DNA from: DASXRA01 sp036502575
GTDB taxonomy: Bacteria > Actinomycetota > Actinomycetes > Mycobacteriales > Jatrophihabitantaceae
Assembly: GCA_036502575.1 (NCBI GenBank)
Contig: DASXYL010000083.1
Coordinates: 124,001 to 188,000, forward strand
Reading direction: 5' to 3'
Length of the DNA: 64,000 nt
The translations under genes and the position numbers were made by a program. How positions within the stretch are numbered: the first letter of the stretch is position 1; every line of letters starts with the position of its first letter. Shown here one piece after another: positions 44,581-53,398 of the stretch. The notes beneath the pieces were generated by a model. That model ran no database searches. It saw only the letters and a program-made list of their open reading frames with translations, and was not told the origin of the DNA.

Positions 44581-47574
44581 CTACGCTGTCTGCAGCTCGG
44601 CGCTGCCGGGCCGCTCTCTGAGGTAGCCGGCGAGGTCGCCGACCGACGACATTCGGGGGAGCAGGTCCTGGAGCGACAGCTCACCCAGCTCGGGCAGCTT
44701 GGCCTCGATCCGCTTCTTCAGCTCCATGATCGACACCGAGTCGAAGCCCAGGTCCTCGTAGAAGCGGGCCCGTAGCGAGATCTCCCCGGCCACGTAGCCG
44801 CCGACCTGGGCGACCACGTCCAGGACGGCTCCGGTCACCGGGTCGACGTCGGCGCTCGGCAGTTGGGCGACCCGCAGCGCCACCGGCTCGTCCGGCGCCG
44901 CATCGCTCTCGGCGTCCATGTCGCGCTCGGCGGCGGGCGGGGTGACGACCGCGCGGGGCCCGGGGGTCACCGGGGCCTGCGTCCAGTACCGGTGCTCGGC
45001 GGAGAAGACGTAGGGGGCCAGCCGTTGCGGCACCCGATCCGCCGGCGGGTACAGGGCGTCCCATTCCGGATCGAGGCCGGCGCGGTACAGCTCGGCGATC
45101 ACCTCGGCGAACTCGACCCCGCCCGCCTCGGTGGCCGGCACCGGGTGCAGACCCCGAACACCGGCGGTCGGGCGCAGCCGGCGCAACAGGCCGAGCAGCA
45201 CCGGCTTGGGTCCGATCTCGACCAGGTGCGTCGGCTCGGCGTCGAGCAGGGCGGCCCCGGCGTCGGCGAAGCGGACCGGCGCGCTGACGTGCTCGACCCA
45301 GTAGGCGGCGTCCATCGGCTCGCCGTCCAGGACCCGTCCGCGCACCGTCGAGAGCACCGGCAGCCGGGGCAGGCCGCCGCCGACCTCGCCGGCGATCGCG
45401 GCGAACCGGTCGAGCATCGGTGCCATCAGCGGCGAGTGGAAGCCGTGGGACACCGTCAGCTTCCGGGTCTCGATGTCCCGCGCGCGCAGCGCTTCGTCGA
45501 TGCGGTCCAGCGCGGCGAGATCGCCGGACAGGACGGTGGCCCGCGGCCCGTTGATCGCACCGATGCCGACGAGCGGCTCGGCCTCGACCAGGTCGCGGAC
45601 CTCGTCGACGGACGCCTGCGCCGAGAGCATGCCGCCGCCGGCGGGCAGGTCCTGCATCAGCGTGCCGCGGGCGGCGATCAGCCGGGCCGCGTCGGCCAGT
45701 GGCAGTGCACCGGCGACGACCCCCGCCGCGAACTCCCCGACGCTGTGCCCGATCAGGTAGGCCGGACGCACGCCGGCCTCGATCAGCGCGGACGCCAGGG
45801 CGTACTCGACCGCGAACAGCGCCGGCTGGGTGAACCCGGTCTGGTGGATCAGCTCGTCGCCGGACAGGATCAGGTCGCGGATCGATCGGCCCAGGTGCGG
45901 GGCGAGTGCCGCGTCGGCCTCGTCGAGAAAGTCCCGGTACAGCTGCGAATCGCGGTACAGGGCGGCTGTCATCCGGGGGGACTGTGCCCCTTGCCCGGTG
46001 AACAGGAACGCAACCTTCGGACGTCCGCCGCTTCCGGCGAGCCCGGCCAGCAGGTCCTCGTCGGCCGCGGCCTCGCGCAGCTTGGCCGGCAGGTTGGCCT
46101 TCGGGGACACCGGCAGGGCGAAGCGGTACCGCTGCCCGGTCTTGACCCGGTTGCTGCTCCAGCAGGCGGCGGCGACCGAGGTGCGGCCCCGGGCCAGGGT
46201 GTCGGCCTGCTCGAGCAGGTTGCGGCGCAGCGCGTCCGGCGCGGTGCCGGTCACGGTGAACACCGGCAGGGCGCCGGTACCCCGCGAAGGGGATGCCGCC
46301 ACCGGGGGCGCCGACTCCAGCACCACGTGCGCGTTCGTCCCGCCCATCCCGAAACTCGACAGGCCGGCGATGGTCGGTCCGGCGCGCAGGCGGTGCGGTG
46401 CCTTCAGCAGCTTGATCCCGTGCTCGGCCACCTTCAGCTTCGGGTTCTCCCGAGCCGCGAAGCGGCTGGCCGGGACGAGCCGGTGGTGCAGGGCCAGGGC
46501 CACCTTGATCAGCCCGGCGATGCCGGCCGCGCCCTCGGTGTGACCGAGGTTGCCCTTCACCGACCCGAGCAGCATCGGCTGGTCGGTCCGGTCGTGGTGC
46601 AGGTGCCCCAGCGCCTTGATCTCGATCATGTCGCCGAGCTCGGTGCCGGTGCCGTGTCCCTCGGTGAACGTGACCTGTTCGGGGGAGACGCCGGCGCGCC
46701 GGTACGCGGCGGTCACCACCTCCTGCTGCGACCAGCGGTTGGGCGCGGTGATGCCGTTGCTGCGTCCGTCCTGGTTGACGGCGGTGCCCCGGATCACGGC
46801 GTAGATCTGCTGCCCGTCGGCGATCGCGTCCTCCAGGCGGCGCAGCACGACCATGCCCACGCCCTCGCCGCGGCCGATGCCGTTCGCGTCCGCGCTGAAC
46901 GGCTTGCAGCGTCCGTCCGGTGCCGACAACCCGGCCGCGGTGTAGAAGATGTTCAGCGCCGGGGTGAGGATGACGTTCACCCCGCCGGCGAGGGCGTAGT
47001 CGCACTCGCCGGCGAGCAGCGCGTTGCAGGCCAGGTGCACGCCGGTCAGCGAGGACGAGCACGCGGTGTCGACGGCGAGGCTCGGCCCCTTGAGGTCGAG
47101 GTGGTAGGACACCCGGTTGGCCGTCATGCAGTAGCCGTTCCCGGAGCCGATCTGCGCGGTCACCCGCGCGTAGTCGGTGAGGTGCAGCATCGCCCATTCG
47201 TTGCTCATGATTCCGATGAACACCCCGGTGGGCGTGCCGCGCAGCTTGGCCGGCGCGACGCCGGCGTCCTCGAGCGCGCGCCACGCGCACTGCAGCACCA
47301 GCCGCTGCTGCGGATCCATCGCCGCCGCCTCGCGCGGTGACACGGTGAAGAACTCGTTGTCGAACGCGTCCGGGTCGGGCATGAACCCGCCCTGGCTGGT
47401 GTTCAAGCGCCCCGGCGTGCCGTCCTCGGCGTAGAAGTCATTGGCGTCCCAGCGCGTCGGGGGCACCTCGCTGACGCCGTCGCCGCCGCGGGTGAGCAGG
47501 TCCCAGTACCGGGCCGGGTCGGCCGCGCCCGGGAATCGGCAGTCCAGGCCGACGATGGCTATGGGCCCGGTCAT
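44581..47574 (-). CDS. Type I polyketide synthase, one module KS-AT-ACP
   Basis: A 997-residue single-module PKS. KS (about 1-425) with catalytic Cys172 in VDTACSSSL, His307 in EGHGTGTELGD and His345 in GNLGHTEGAAG. AT (about 515-830) with FTGQGAQ and catalytic Ser611 in GHSVGEFAAG; the substrate-selecting motif is HGFH (710-713), nearest to the malonyl HAFH. ACP (about 915-990) with Ser946 in LGFDSVSIMEL. No KR, DH, ER, MT or thioesterase, so it would add one malonate to give a beta-ketoacyl-ACP, as needed for a 3-acyl tetronate. ATG overlaps the upstream ACP stop. Confidence 0.93.
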   Translation of the reverse strand: MTGPIAIVGLDCRFPGAADPARYWDLLTRGGDGVSEVPPTRWDANDFYAEDGTPGRLNTSQGGFMPDPDAFDNEFFTVSPREAAAMDPQQRLVLQCAWRALEDAGVAPAKLRGTPTGVFIGIMSNEWAMLHLTDYARVTAQIGSGNGYCMTANRVSYHLDLKGPSLAVDTACSSSLTGVHLACNALLAGECDYALAGGVNVILTPALNIFYTAAGLSAPDGRCKPFSADANGIGRGEGVGMVVLRRLEDAIADGQQIYAVIRGTAVNQDGRSNGITAPNRWSQQEVVTAAYRRAGVSPEQVTFTEGHGTGTELGDMIEIKALGHLHHDRTDQPMLLGSVKGNLGHTEGAAGIAGLIKVALALHHRLVPASRFAARENPKLKVAEHGIKLLKAPHRLRAGPTIAGLSSFGMGGTNAHVVLESAPPVAASPSRGTGALPVFTVTGTAPDALRRNLLEQADTLARGRTSVAAACWSSNRVKTGQRYRFALPVSPKANLPAKLREAAADEDLLAGLAGSGGRPKVAFLFTGQGAQSPRMTAALYRDSQLYRDFLDEADAALAPHLGRSIRDLILSGDELIHQTGFTQPALFAVEYALASALIEAGVRPAYLIGHSVGEFAAGVVAGALPLADAARLIAARGTLMQDLPAGGGMLSAQASVDEVRDLVEAEPLVGIGAINGPRATVLSGDLAALDRIDEALRARDIETRKLTVSHGFHSPLMAPMLDRFAAIAGEVGGGLPRLPVLSTVRGRVLDGEPMDAAYWVEHVSAPVRFADAGAALLDAEPTHLVEIGPKPVLLGLLRRLRPTAGVRGLHPVPATEAGGVEFAEVIAELYRAGLDPEWDALYPPADRVPQRLAPYVFSAEHRYWTQAPVTPGPRAVVTPPAAERDMDAESDAAPDEPVALRVAQLPSADVDPVTGAVLDVVAQVGGYVAGEISLRARFYEDLGFDSVSIMELKKRIEAKLPELGELSLQDLLPRMSSVGDLAGYLRERPGSAELQTA

Positions 47575-47855
47575 GGCGCTCCGCCGGCGGTGGCGAACTC
47601 CTCGACGAGGTGGGTGGCCAGCGCGTCGACGGTGGGGTAGTCCCAGGCGACGGTCGGGTCGAGGATCAGCCCGAAGCCGTCCTCGACGTCGCCGCACAGG
47701 CTCAGCGCGGCCACCGAGTCCAGGCCGTACTCGGCGAGTGGCACCACCGGGTCGATCTCGCTCGGAGCGCGCTTGAGGTAGACGGAGACGCGGTCGACCA
47801 GCCAGGCGGTGAGGCCCTCGAGGGTGCGTGGCGGTTCGGTCATCGGCACGGACAT
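47571..47855 (-). CDS. Acyl carrier protein, probable FAAL-loaded starter ACP
   Basis: A 94-residue ACP with Ser47 in AEYGLDSVAALSL. ATG 47855 follows AGGAG. It sits between the acyl-CoA dehydrogenase genes and the PKS gene and overlaps the latter by 4 bp, so it likely carries the fatty acyl chain activated by the FAAL while the dehydrogenase pair acts on it and then hands it to the KS. This FAAL-ACP-dehydrogenase arrangement is known for acyl starters of lipopeptides such as friulimicin (LipA, LipD, LipB). Confidence 0.9.
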   Translation of the reverse strand: MSVPMTEPPRTLEGLTAWLVDRVSVYLKRAPSEIDPVVPLAEYGLDSVAALSLCGDVEDGFGLILDPTVAWDYPTVDALATHLVEEFATAGGAP

Positions 47856-47865
47856 TTGGGGGCTC

Positions 47866-49578
47866 CTAGGCGATCGGCGTGTCGTACAGGTCGTAGCTGC
47901 GGTTCTCGTGGAAGCGGCGGAGCACCTCGTCGTGCATCCGGGTCTCGCAGGCTTCGGGTAGATCGGCCGGGGCGTGACCCAGCCGTCCGGCGATGCGGTG
48001 CAGCGCGGCGGCCGCCCAGGCCGGGTCGGCCAGGAACGGGTCGCTCGCGTGTCGCCACACCCCGAGGACGGCGGCCGCGGACAGCAACACCGCGTACCGG
48101 TCGGCGAGGGCGAAGCTGGCCGGGCTGGCGAGAGCGGTGCGCTCCTGCGCGGACAGCGCGAGGCTCTGCTCCTGCAGCTGGCGCAGCTCATCCATCAGCC
48201 GCAGCGCCATCGACTGGATGGCCCGCTCGGCCGGGTTCGTGGCCGGCAGCGTGTCGACGGCGGCGACCAGCGAAGCGGACAGGCTGTCCCGTCCACTGGC
48301 CAGCGTGAGCCGGTCGAAGGGCAGCTCGGGCAGCCGGGCGTGCGGGTCGAACAGCTGCGCCGGGGCCTCGTCCCCGGCGAACCAGGCCCGGCGCGCCAGG
48401 CGAGCCAACTGGGGGATGATGGTCGCCTGGCACGCCGCCGAGCCGGCATGGCCGAGGGTGAGCGCCGGCAGATCGCGAACGTTCTTCTGGAAGAAGCCGA
48501 ACTCGCCCTCGCGCACGTAGAACCGCGCGCCGAGCACGATGGACAGCTCCTGCATGGTGTCGGACAGGATGCGCGGCACCAGGTACTTCACCGCCGCCGC
48601 GTAGACGCTGGTCTCCTCGGGCAGCAGGTGCACCGCACGGGTGCCGGCCAGGCTCAGCGAATCGGCGATCAGCAGGTCGACGAACGCGTTGGCCAGGGTG
48701 GCCTTCGCGTGCGGGATCTCCATCACCGACTTGCGGTAGAGCTGGCGTCCGACGGCGAAGCGGACGACGGTCCGCAGGCTCGAGTCGGTGGCGCCGATCG
48801 CCATGCCGGGCACCGCGCTGCGGGTGAGCTGGAACGAGCGCAGGGCCAGCTCGACGCCCTGGCCGATGTCGCCGACCAGCGTGGTGGCCGGCACCGGGCA
48901 GTCGTCGAATTCCAGCCCGGACAGGTAGCAGCCGCGCACGCCCACCGTCCGGTAGCGGGGCAGGATGCGCAGCCGTTGCGCATCGATCGCCGCCCGCTCG
49001 ACGAGGAACACGGAGTGGCTGCGGCTGCCCGGCGCGTCCGACGTCCGGCTGAACAGCGCCCAGGCGTTGGCCCGGGCCGCGTTGTTGATCACCTGCTTGG
49101 TGCCGTGCAGCCGGTAGTGGTCGCCGTCGGGACGCGCGCCGAACTCGTTGCGGACGAAGTCGTTGCCGTGGGCCAGCTCGTGGTAGGCCACCGAGACCTT
49201 CTGCCCGTCCAGCAGCATGCCGGCGAGCTGGCGCTTCTGCTCCTCGTTGCCCGCGCACCACGCGTTGACCGACGCCATGAACGACGTCGCCCCGTAGCCG
49301 AGACCCAGGCACACATCGCGCCGGAACACGTGCCGCATGACCCGCACCAGGTCGTCCAGTTGGTGGAACGTCCCGCCCAGGGCACCGGGCACGAACTCGG
49401 CGTTGAGCGCGAGATCGTCGAGCAGCGCCTCGCCGGCGACGGACAGCTCGGCCGCCTCGTCGGCGGCGAGCAACGCGGTGTTGCCGGTCGGGTTGCTCTC
49501 GTCCAGCGGGTCACCGAAGCGGGTCTCGATCGCGGCGATCCGCTCGTCGACCGTCCCGGTGGCCAGGTCGTTGCTCAT
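47866..49578 (-). CDS. Acyl-CoA dehydrogenase homologue, probable non-catalytic partner subunit
   Basis: A 570-residue protein of the acyl-CoA dehydrogenase superfamily with a C-terminal helical extension of about 190 residues. ATG 49578 follows GGGGAGG and overlaps the upstream gene by 4 bp. VAYHELAHGNDF stands where the TExxxGSD motif is expected, the FAD pyrophosphate motif RxxFG is replaced by GRQLYRK, and the loop with the catalytic base (YEGT type) reads LTLGHAGSA without a carboxylate. This degradation, and the coupling to a better-conserved paralogue, suggest a heteromeric enzyme. Confidence 0.82.
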   Translation of the reverse strand: MSNDLATGTVDERIAAIETRFGDPLDESNPTGNTALLAADEAAELSVAGEALLDDLALNAEFVPGALGGTFHQLDDLVRVMRHVFRRDVCLGLGYGATSFMASVNAWCAGNEEQKRQLAGMLLDGQKVSVAYHELAHGNDFVRNEFGARPDGDHYRLHGTKQVINNAARANAWALFSRTSDAPGSRSHSVFLVERAAIDAQRLRILPRYRTVGVRGCYLSGLEFDDCPVPATTLVGDIGQGVELALRSFQLTRSAVPGMAIGATDSSLRTVVRFAVGRQLYRKSVMEIPHAKATLANAFVDLLIADSLSLAGTRAVHLLPEETSVYAAAVKYLVPRILSDTMQELSIVLGARFYVREGEFGFFQKNVRDLPALTLGHAGSAACQATIIPQLARLARRAWFAGDEAPAQLFDPHARLPELPFDRLTLASGRDSLSASLVAAVDTLPATNPAERAIQSMALRLMDELRQLQEQSLALSAQERTALASPASFALADRYAVLLSAAAVLGVWRHASDPFLADPAWAAAALHRIAGRLGHAPADLPEACETRMHDEVLRRFHENRSYDLYDTPIA

Positions 49579-51323
49579 CGCGCCTCCCCGGCGGACAGCT
49601 GCAGCGGTAGCAGCGAGAACAGCAGGTGCTGCTCGTGGTGGCCGCGCAGCTGCTCCAGCAGCTGCTCGTAGACATCCGGGTCGTCCGACGGCGGCTCGCC
49701 GAGGCGAACCAGCACCCGGTCCAGCACCGCCCGCAGCCACAGCGCGTCCTGCCACAGGCCGCCGGTGCGGCCCGACTCGGCGGCGGCGTGGTTGTAGGCC
49801 CACAGCCCGATCGCGCTGGCGGCAGCGAAGCACAGCGTGTACCGCTTCGCGAGGTCGAACGTTGCGGGCGCCACGTCGGTCAGCGCCGTTTCCTGCTGCC
49901 GCATCGCCCGGTGGACGCCCTCGGTGACCGCGAGAACCCGCTCGGCCGAGGCGAGCGCCGCCTTGAGCCCGGGCGCGTCGCGGTCGACCGCCTCGCGCAC
50001 CAGGTCGATCAGTCCGGGCAGCGCCGACACGATGGTGCTGCCGTGCCGGGCGAGCAGCGACAGCCGGGTCGGGTCCAGTTGCGGTAGCGGCTCGGCGAGG
50101 TCGAACGCCTGCCGGGCGCCGTCCGCGACGCCGTCGCGCCGTTCCCAGCCGCGGGCCAGTACCCGGAACTGGTTGATCAGCCCGTTGAGGTTCACCAACG
50201 TGTTGCCGTCGAAGAGGCCGACGATGCGATGGTCGCGCTCGATCTTCTGGAACATGCCGCGCGCGTGGACGTCCTTGAGGAAGGCCCGGGCGCCGAGCAT
50301 CTTGGCCAGCTCGGCCAGCGTGGCGTCGGTGCCGGTCGGGACCTGGTACTTGGTGACCGCGGCCGTGACGCTCAGCTCGGCGGTCAGCGTGTGCAGCGAC
50401 CGGCCGGCCACGATGGCCAGGGCCTCCCCGGTGAGGGTGTCGGCGGCGGCGGTCGCGAGCGTACGGCGGGCCTGCGGCAGGTCGATCAGTCGCCGCCCGA
50501 ACAGCTCGCGCTGCTCGGCGAAGGACAGCACGACGTCCAGGCCGTGGTCGGCCGCACCGAGGGACAGCGCCGAGCACATCGTGCGGGTGAGCTGCAGTGC
50601 CTTGAGGACGATCTCGATGCCGGCGCCCTCCGGGCCCACCAGCGAGGTTCCCGGCACGCGGGCGCCGTCGAAGGCGATGCCGCTGATGTCGGCGCCGCGG
50701 ATTCCGTGCGTGGGCACTTTGGGCAGGCACCGGTACGTCCCGGTGGAGAGGTGGCGCTTGTCGACGAGCAGGATGCTGAACCCGCGGGGGCCACCGGTCG
50801 GGTCGGTGCGGGTCAGCAGCGAGATGATCTGGCCGCGGGTGGCGTTGTTGATCAGCCACTTCTCGCCGTCGACCATCCAGTGCGAGCCCTCGAGCCGCCC
50901 GCACACCTCGCCGGCGAGCAGGTCGCTGCCGTGCGCGCGTTCGGTCAGGCCGAGGGAGACGGCATCGCCGATCCGGATGTCGCAGCCGAGTATCGCGGCC
51001 TGAGCCGGCGACCCGGCGACCCAGACGCACACGCCGCCGAGGTAGGTCTTGCCGTGCCCGATGGCCACGGTCAGGTCGCGGCGGGCCACCGCCCGCATCA
51101 GCTGCAGGATCTGCTCGTAGTTCGCGAGCGCGCCGCCGTGCTCGGCCGGCACGTAGTAGTCGGCCAGACCCCAGTCGTCGAGCCAGCGGCAGATCTCGGC
51201 CGGGAAGGCCTCCTGCTCGTCGTAGTCCAGGCAGTTGGCGTGCGAGAAGACGGTGCCCGGGCCCTCGGGATCACCGAGCGCCTGCTCCAGCGACTCGGCC
51301 AGCTGGTAGGGGGCGTGCTCCAT
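49575..51323 (-). CDS. Acyl-CoA (acyl-ACP) dehydrogenase
   Basis: A 582-residue flavoenzyme, also with a long C-terminal extension. ATG 51323 follows GAGGTG. Conserved motifs: VSLGLTERAHGSDLL (substrate/FAD), KWLINNATRGQIISLLTR, EQRELFGRRLIDLPQARR with the RxxFG element for FAD, and the active-site loop GLFDGNTLVN, where the base would be Asp instead of Glu. It is expected to desaturate the acyl chain on the starter ACP, working with the adjacent homologue. Acyl-ACP dehydrogenases of this larger size occur in lipopeptide clusters. Confidence 0.87.
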   Translation of the reverse strand: MEHAPYQLAESLEQALGDPEGPGTVFSHANCLDYDEQEAFPAEICRWLDDWGLADYYVPAEHGGALANYEQILQLMRAVARRDLTVAIGHGKTYLGGVCVWVAGSPAQAAILGCDIRIGDAVSLGLTERAHGSDLLAGEVCGRLEGSHWMVDGEKWLINNATRGQIISLLTRTDPTGGPRGFSILLVDKRHLSTGTYRCLPKVPTHGIRGADISGIAFDGARVPGTSLVGPEGAGIEIVLKALQLTRTMCSALSLGAADHGLDVVLSFAEQRELFGRRLIDLPQARRTLATAAADTLTGEALAIVAGRSLHTLTAELSVTAAVTKYQVPTGTDATLAELAKMLGARAFLKDVHARGMFQKIERDHRIVGLFDGNTLVNLNGLINQFRVLARGWERRDGVADGARQAFDLAEPLPQLDPTRLSLLARHGSTIVSALPGLIDLVREAVDRDAPGLKAALASAERVLAVTEGVHRAMRQQETALTDVAPATFDLAKRYTLCFAAASAIGLWAYNHAAAESGRTGGLWQDALWLRAVLDRVLVRLGEPPSDDPDVYEQLLEQLRGHHEQHLLFSLLPLQLSAGEAR

Positions 51324-51351
51324 GGCGCACCTCGTCTCAGGCCGCGCGGTC

Positions 51352-53115
51352 TCAGGCCGCGCGCCGGGCGGCGTCGACGAGATCGCGGACGGGCTCCTCG
51401 AGCACGGCGTGCATCGGGGTGAGCTCGCCGGCGAGGAACAGCTTGCGCATCAGCGTGCGCTGGATCTTGCCGCTGGTCGTCTTGCGGATCGTGCCGGGAC
51501 GGACGAGCAGCAGGTTGCCGGCCGGTACCGCGAACTCGCGGCTGATCGCCGACTGCACCATCGAGGCCAGGGCCGGCAGGTCGGCCGCAGCCGGCGCGTT
51601 CGGCTTGATCTCCTGGACCAGGACGAGGTGCTCCTGGCCGCTGTCGACCGCGAACGCGGCCCCGCCACCGATGCTCAGCGCGGCGTCGATGCCCTGCACC
51701 GTCCGCTCGACGTCGTGCGGGTACAGGTTGCGGCCGTTGATCAGGACCATCTCCTTGAGCCGGCCGGTGACGTAGAGCTGGCCGCTCTCGAGCACGCCGA
51801 GGTCCCCGGTGCGCAGCCAGCCGGCGTCCGCGCCGGCGATGCGCGCGTTGAAGATCTCCTCGTTCGTCTCGGGACGTTCCCAGTAGCCGCGGGCCACGCT
51901 GTCGCCCTTGATCCAGAGCTCGCCGACCCGGCCGTCGGGCTGGGCCTGGAACGTCTCCGGGTCGACGACGCGCACGTCGAAGTCCTGGTCCGCGATGATG
52001 CCGCTGCTGACCAGGGTGCGCGGTGCCCAGCCGACCTGCGGGTGGCGCAGCTCGCCGCGTTCGAGCGCGGCGCCGTCGGTCACGCGCAGCACCGGGGCCC
52101 GGCCCATCGGCGTTCCGGAGATGAGCAGCGTCGTCTCGGCCATGCCGTAGCAGGGGAAGAACGATTCGGGCCGGAAGCCGGACGGCGCGAAGTGCTTGGT
52201 GAATGCGGCCAGCGTCTCGGCCCGCACCGGCTCGGCGCCGTTGCACGCGGTGACCCACCGGGAGAGGTCCAGGCTCGCGGCCTGCTCCTCGGTGACCCGC
52301 CGCACGCACAGGTCGTAGGCGAAGTTCGGGCCGCCGCCGACGGTCACGTCGAACTCGTCGATCATCTGCAACCAGCGCAGCGGGCGCTTGAGGAACGAGA
52401 CCGGCGACATGAGCGCCGCCGAGCCGCCGATCCACAGCGGGTGCAGCACGTGCCCGATCAGCCCCATGTCGTGGTAGAACGGCAGCCAGCCGCCGAAGCG
52501 GCTGTCGCTGTTCGTCCCGGTCGAACGCTGGATCGCGGCCTCGTTGGCGAGCAGGTTGTGGTGCGACACCATCACGCCCTTGGGCTCGCTCGTCGAGCCG
52601 GACGTGTACTGCAGGAACGCCAGGTCGTCGGTGGCGATGGAGGGTTCCGTCCACGCCGCGGCGTCGCCGTAGTCCAGGCGGTCGGTGGCCAGCGACGCCA
52701 CGTCGGTGAACCCGGACCGGGCCAGCCACTCGGCGATGCCCGGCTCGTTGGCCGAGTCGGTCAGCACGGCGCGCACCTGCGCGTCCTGCAGGATGCCCGA
52801 CACCCGGGCGAAGTGCGTGCCCTGATCGCCCGGCAGTGGCGCCGGTACCGCGACCGCGCCGGCGTAGAGGCAGCCGGCGAACGCGATCACGAAGTCGTTG
52901 CCGGGCGGGTAGAGCAGCAGCACCTGGCGCCCGGCCGCCCCGATCTCGACGAGCCAGGACGCGACCCGCTTGGCCGCGACGTCCAGCTCGGCGTAGGTCA
53001 GCCGCTCGGCTTGCATGCCGGCGGTGGTGTCGCGCATGAAGATGAAGGCGTCCTTCTCACCCAGGTCGGCGCAGCGGGTGAGCAGGAGCTCCGTGAACGT
53101 TTCGAATCTTGTCAC
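51352..53115 (-). CDS. Fatty acyl-AMP ligase (FAAL)
   Basis: A 587-residue adenylating enzyme with a GTG start (53115) and AAGGA upstream. The P-loop is LQYTSGSTSEPKGVMVSHHN, followed by the FAAL-type GWLPFYHDMGLIGHVLHPL block, YGMAETTLLISG, GWLRTGDLG, and VLINGRNLYPHDVE. The YTSGSTSEPKGVM and PFYHDMGLIG sequences are typical of FAALs such as FadD32-type enzymes, which pass acyl-AMP to an ACP and not to CoA. It should load a free fatty acid on the 94-residue ACP encoded two genes later. Confidence 0.9.
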   Translation of the reverse strand: MTRFETFTELLLTRCADLGEKDAFIFMRDTTAGMQAERLTYAELDVAAKRVASWLVEIGAAGRQVLLLYPPGNDFVIAFAGCLYAGAVAVPAPLPGDQGTHFARVSGILQDAQVRAVLTDSANEPGIAEWLARSGFTDVASLATDRLDYGDAAAWTEPSIATDDLAFLQYTSGSTSEPKGVMVSHHNLLANEAAIQRSTGTNSDSRFGGWLPFYHDMGLIGHVLHPLWIGGSAALMSPVSFLKRPLRWLQMIDEFDVTVGGGPNFAYDLCVRRVTEEQAASLDLSRWVTACNGAEPVRAETLAAFTKHFAPSGFRPESFFPCYGMAETTLLISGTPMGRAPVLRVTDGAALERGELRHPQVGWAPRTLVSSGIIADQDFDVRVVDPETFQAQPDGRVGELWIKGDSVARGYWERPETNEEIFNARIAGADAGWLRTGDLGVLESGQLYVTGRLKEMVLINGRNLYPHDVERTVQGIDAALSIGGGAAFAVDSGQEHLVLVQEIKPNAPAAADLPALASMVQSAISREFAVPAGNLLLVRPGTIRKTTSGKIQRTLMRKLFLAGELTPMHAVLEEPVRDLVDAARRAA

Positions 53116-53161
53116 CGTCGTGTCCTTACCCTGTTGGCTGATGTGAGGGTGAGCGGTCGTT

Positions 53162-53398
53162 CTAGAGCGGCGCTTGCGTGGGAGTGGTCAGCGGGATGTG
53201 TTCCGGATGCGCCACCGGCGTCCGGCGTTCCCGGCGCGCGGACGTCTCGTCGAGCATCGTGACGATCAGCTCGCTGGGGATGGTGGCGAAGAATCCGCCG
53301 AGGCCGATCAGGCCGTGCATCGCGGTCCGGCCGGCCGCGTTGGCCAGTAGCAGCAGTCGCATCCGGAACCGGAACGGCCGGTCGAGCGGCGGCATCAT
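53162..53398 (-). CDS. Small hydrophobic protein in the biosynthetic operon, unknown function
   Basis: A 78-residue protein starting ATGATG at 53398 and overlapping the FkbH stop by 4 bp, with the FAAL gene 46 bp downstream. It has a basic N-terminus (DRPFRFRMRL), a hydrophobic stretch (LLLLANAAGRTAMHGLIGLGGFFATI, about residues 14-40) and a polar tail rich in Arg and Thr. No family is recognised. Tight coupling to FkbH makes it a real gene; it may be a small membrane-associated helper of the pathway. Confidence 0.6.
   Translation of the reverse strand: MMPPLDRPFRFRMRLLLLANAAGRTAMHGLIGLGGFFATIPSELIVTMLDETSARRERRTPVAHPEHIPLTTPTQAPL

Noticed and set aside
44863..47340. Long open frame (825 codons) on the plus strand opposite the PKS gene
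   Set aside because: It is an antisense shadow caused by GC-rich codon bias; the minus strand encodes an unmistakable KS-AT-ACP.
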